A stretch of DNA of 52,209 nucleotides from Candidatus Anoxychlamydiales bacterium (GTDB lineage Bacteria > Chlamydiota > Chlamydiia > Chlamydiales > SM23-39): positions 1 through 52,209 of the forward strand of contig JAAKFI010000007.1 of the NCBI GenBank assembly GCA_011065125.1, read 5' to 3'. Positions 52,014 to 52,209 of the stretch are shown here, in pieces. The notes beneath the pieces were generated by a model. That model was not told the DNA's origin. It saw only the letters and a program-made list of their open reading frames with translations, and ran no database searches. Made by a program: the position numbers and the translations under genes. Within the stretch, counting starts at the first letter, position 1. Every line of letters begins with the position of its first letter.

Positions 52014-52209
52014 TTATCTAGAACTTGCTCTACCAGCATCCGAACTTCGATCTGATCTTCTAGAAGTTGGCCTAGCGCTACTTCTATCCGGAGCTCTTGC
52101 TGATCGCTCAGGTGAATCTGCAAGTCCTCTATCAACAGTAGGTCTTGAAGCTGAAGCTCTTTCAGGAGTATGGGTAGATCTTCTGTCCGGAGCTCTTGCT
52201 GATCGCTCA
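52014..52209 (-). CDS. C-terminus of an Arg/Ser/Pro-rich repeat protein (5' end outside the window)
   Basis: The minus-strand frame enters from the right edge and ends at TAA (52016-52014). The visible 64 residues carry two copies of ERSARAPDR (one beginning right at the edge, the other preceded by LADSP), with spacers such as RSTHTPERASASRPTVDRG, and finish RSSDAGRASSR. The arrangement of R-S dipeptides and a short tandem unit points to a low-complexity, basic protein. Other frames in the same place, including one with an ATG at 52135, are shadows. Length and N-terminus are unknown. RS-rich repeat proteins may bind nucleic acid or host proteins. Confidence 0.75.
   Translation of the reverse strand, partial: ERSARAPDRRSTHTPERASASRPTVDRGLADSPERSARAPDRSSARPTSRRSDRSSDAGRASSR

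Noticed and set aside
51935-52135. 66-codon minus-strand open frame at the right edge
   Set aside because: It runs through the terminator hairpin; the Arg/Ser repeat in another frame gives the sensible protein.
1-52209. tRNA, rRNA and insertion-sequence search by eye
   Set aside because: No T-arm-like GGTTCRA segments with matching acceptor stems, no rRNA-like blocks and no transposase motifs were found, though a covariance-model scan was not possible here.

Overview
The window looks like part of a chromosome from an AT-rich, obligately intracellular member of the phylum Chlamydiota, outside the classical Chlamydia genus as far as can be judged. Evidence: a plant-like FabI; a lysine-rich Hc2-like gene followed by holA, an RsmI-like methylase and hemW, which is the order I recall for CT046-CT048 and CT052/CT053 of Chlamydia trachomatis; a gatCAB operon; recN-rnhC beside a short RodZ/YfgA-like HTH gene (compare CT008-CT009); a Pkn1-type kinase fused to a formylglycine-synthase-like domain; a DhnA-type aldolase and a GadC-like antiporter (compare CT215-CT216). 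Synteny is from memory, not from a search. Family-level placement cannot be decided from this window.

Layout. 1-4.3 kb: tamB (runs off the left edge) and tamA, an outer-membrane/envelope biogenesis pair. 4.4-7.5 kb: two unrecognised proteins, a FliO-like membrane protein, fabI and the Hc2-like histone. 7.6-10.8 kb: holA, rsmI-like, hemW and a conserved coiled-coil gene. 10.9-20.0 kb: an accessory-looking island of large lineage-specific proteins (Ala-rich, coiled-coil, often with a two-helix hydrophobic hairpin as in chlamydial inclusion-membrane proteins), a ferredoxin + DUF1858 redox pair, and a visible tandem duplication that left a DUF1858 pseudogene and a small repeat protein with a frameshifted tail. 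20.0-29.2 kb: xerD, gatB-gatA-gatC, tandem DUF378 and Yip1-like pairs, a secreted protein, recN and rnhC. 29.3-33.6 kb: RodZ-like gene overlapping a DUF368 flippase, pkn1, ispH. 33.6-38.5 kb: oppBCDF (no oppA) and rimO. 38.5-40.4 kb: small lineage-specific genes including a frameshifted/full-length paralogue pair. 40.7-49.0 kb: sugar porter + class I aldolase, an AsmA-like protein, glmS, a short MgtE-type transporter and an APC-family antiporter. 49.2-52.2 kb: an unknown small membrane protein, an NSS sodium symporter with two small membrane partners, a zinc-ribbon protein and the C-terminus of an Arg/Ser-rich repeat protein behind a strong terminator.

The core genes fit a host-dependent bacterium that imports amino acids, peptides and sugar (NSS, APC, Opp, MFS), makes its own fatty acids, isoprenoids and aminosugars (FabI, IspH, GlmS), forms Gln-tRNA (and probably Asn-tRNA) through GatCAB, and builds a Gram-negative envelope (TamAB, AsmA-like, DUF368). 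Promoter-like sequences close to the vegetative consensus (TTGATA or similar, 17 bp, TATAAT, often with an upstream TG) precede many units, most clearly the accessory genes. Several convergent pairs overlap at their 3' ends. I saw no tRNA, rRNA, CRISPR array or insertion sequence. The most interesting part is the 10.9-20.0 kb island, especially the duplicated DUF1858/Ala-rich unit.
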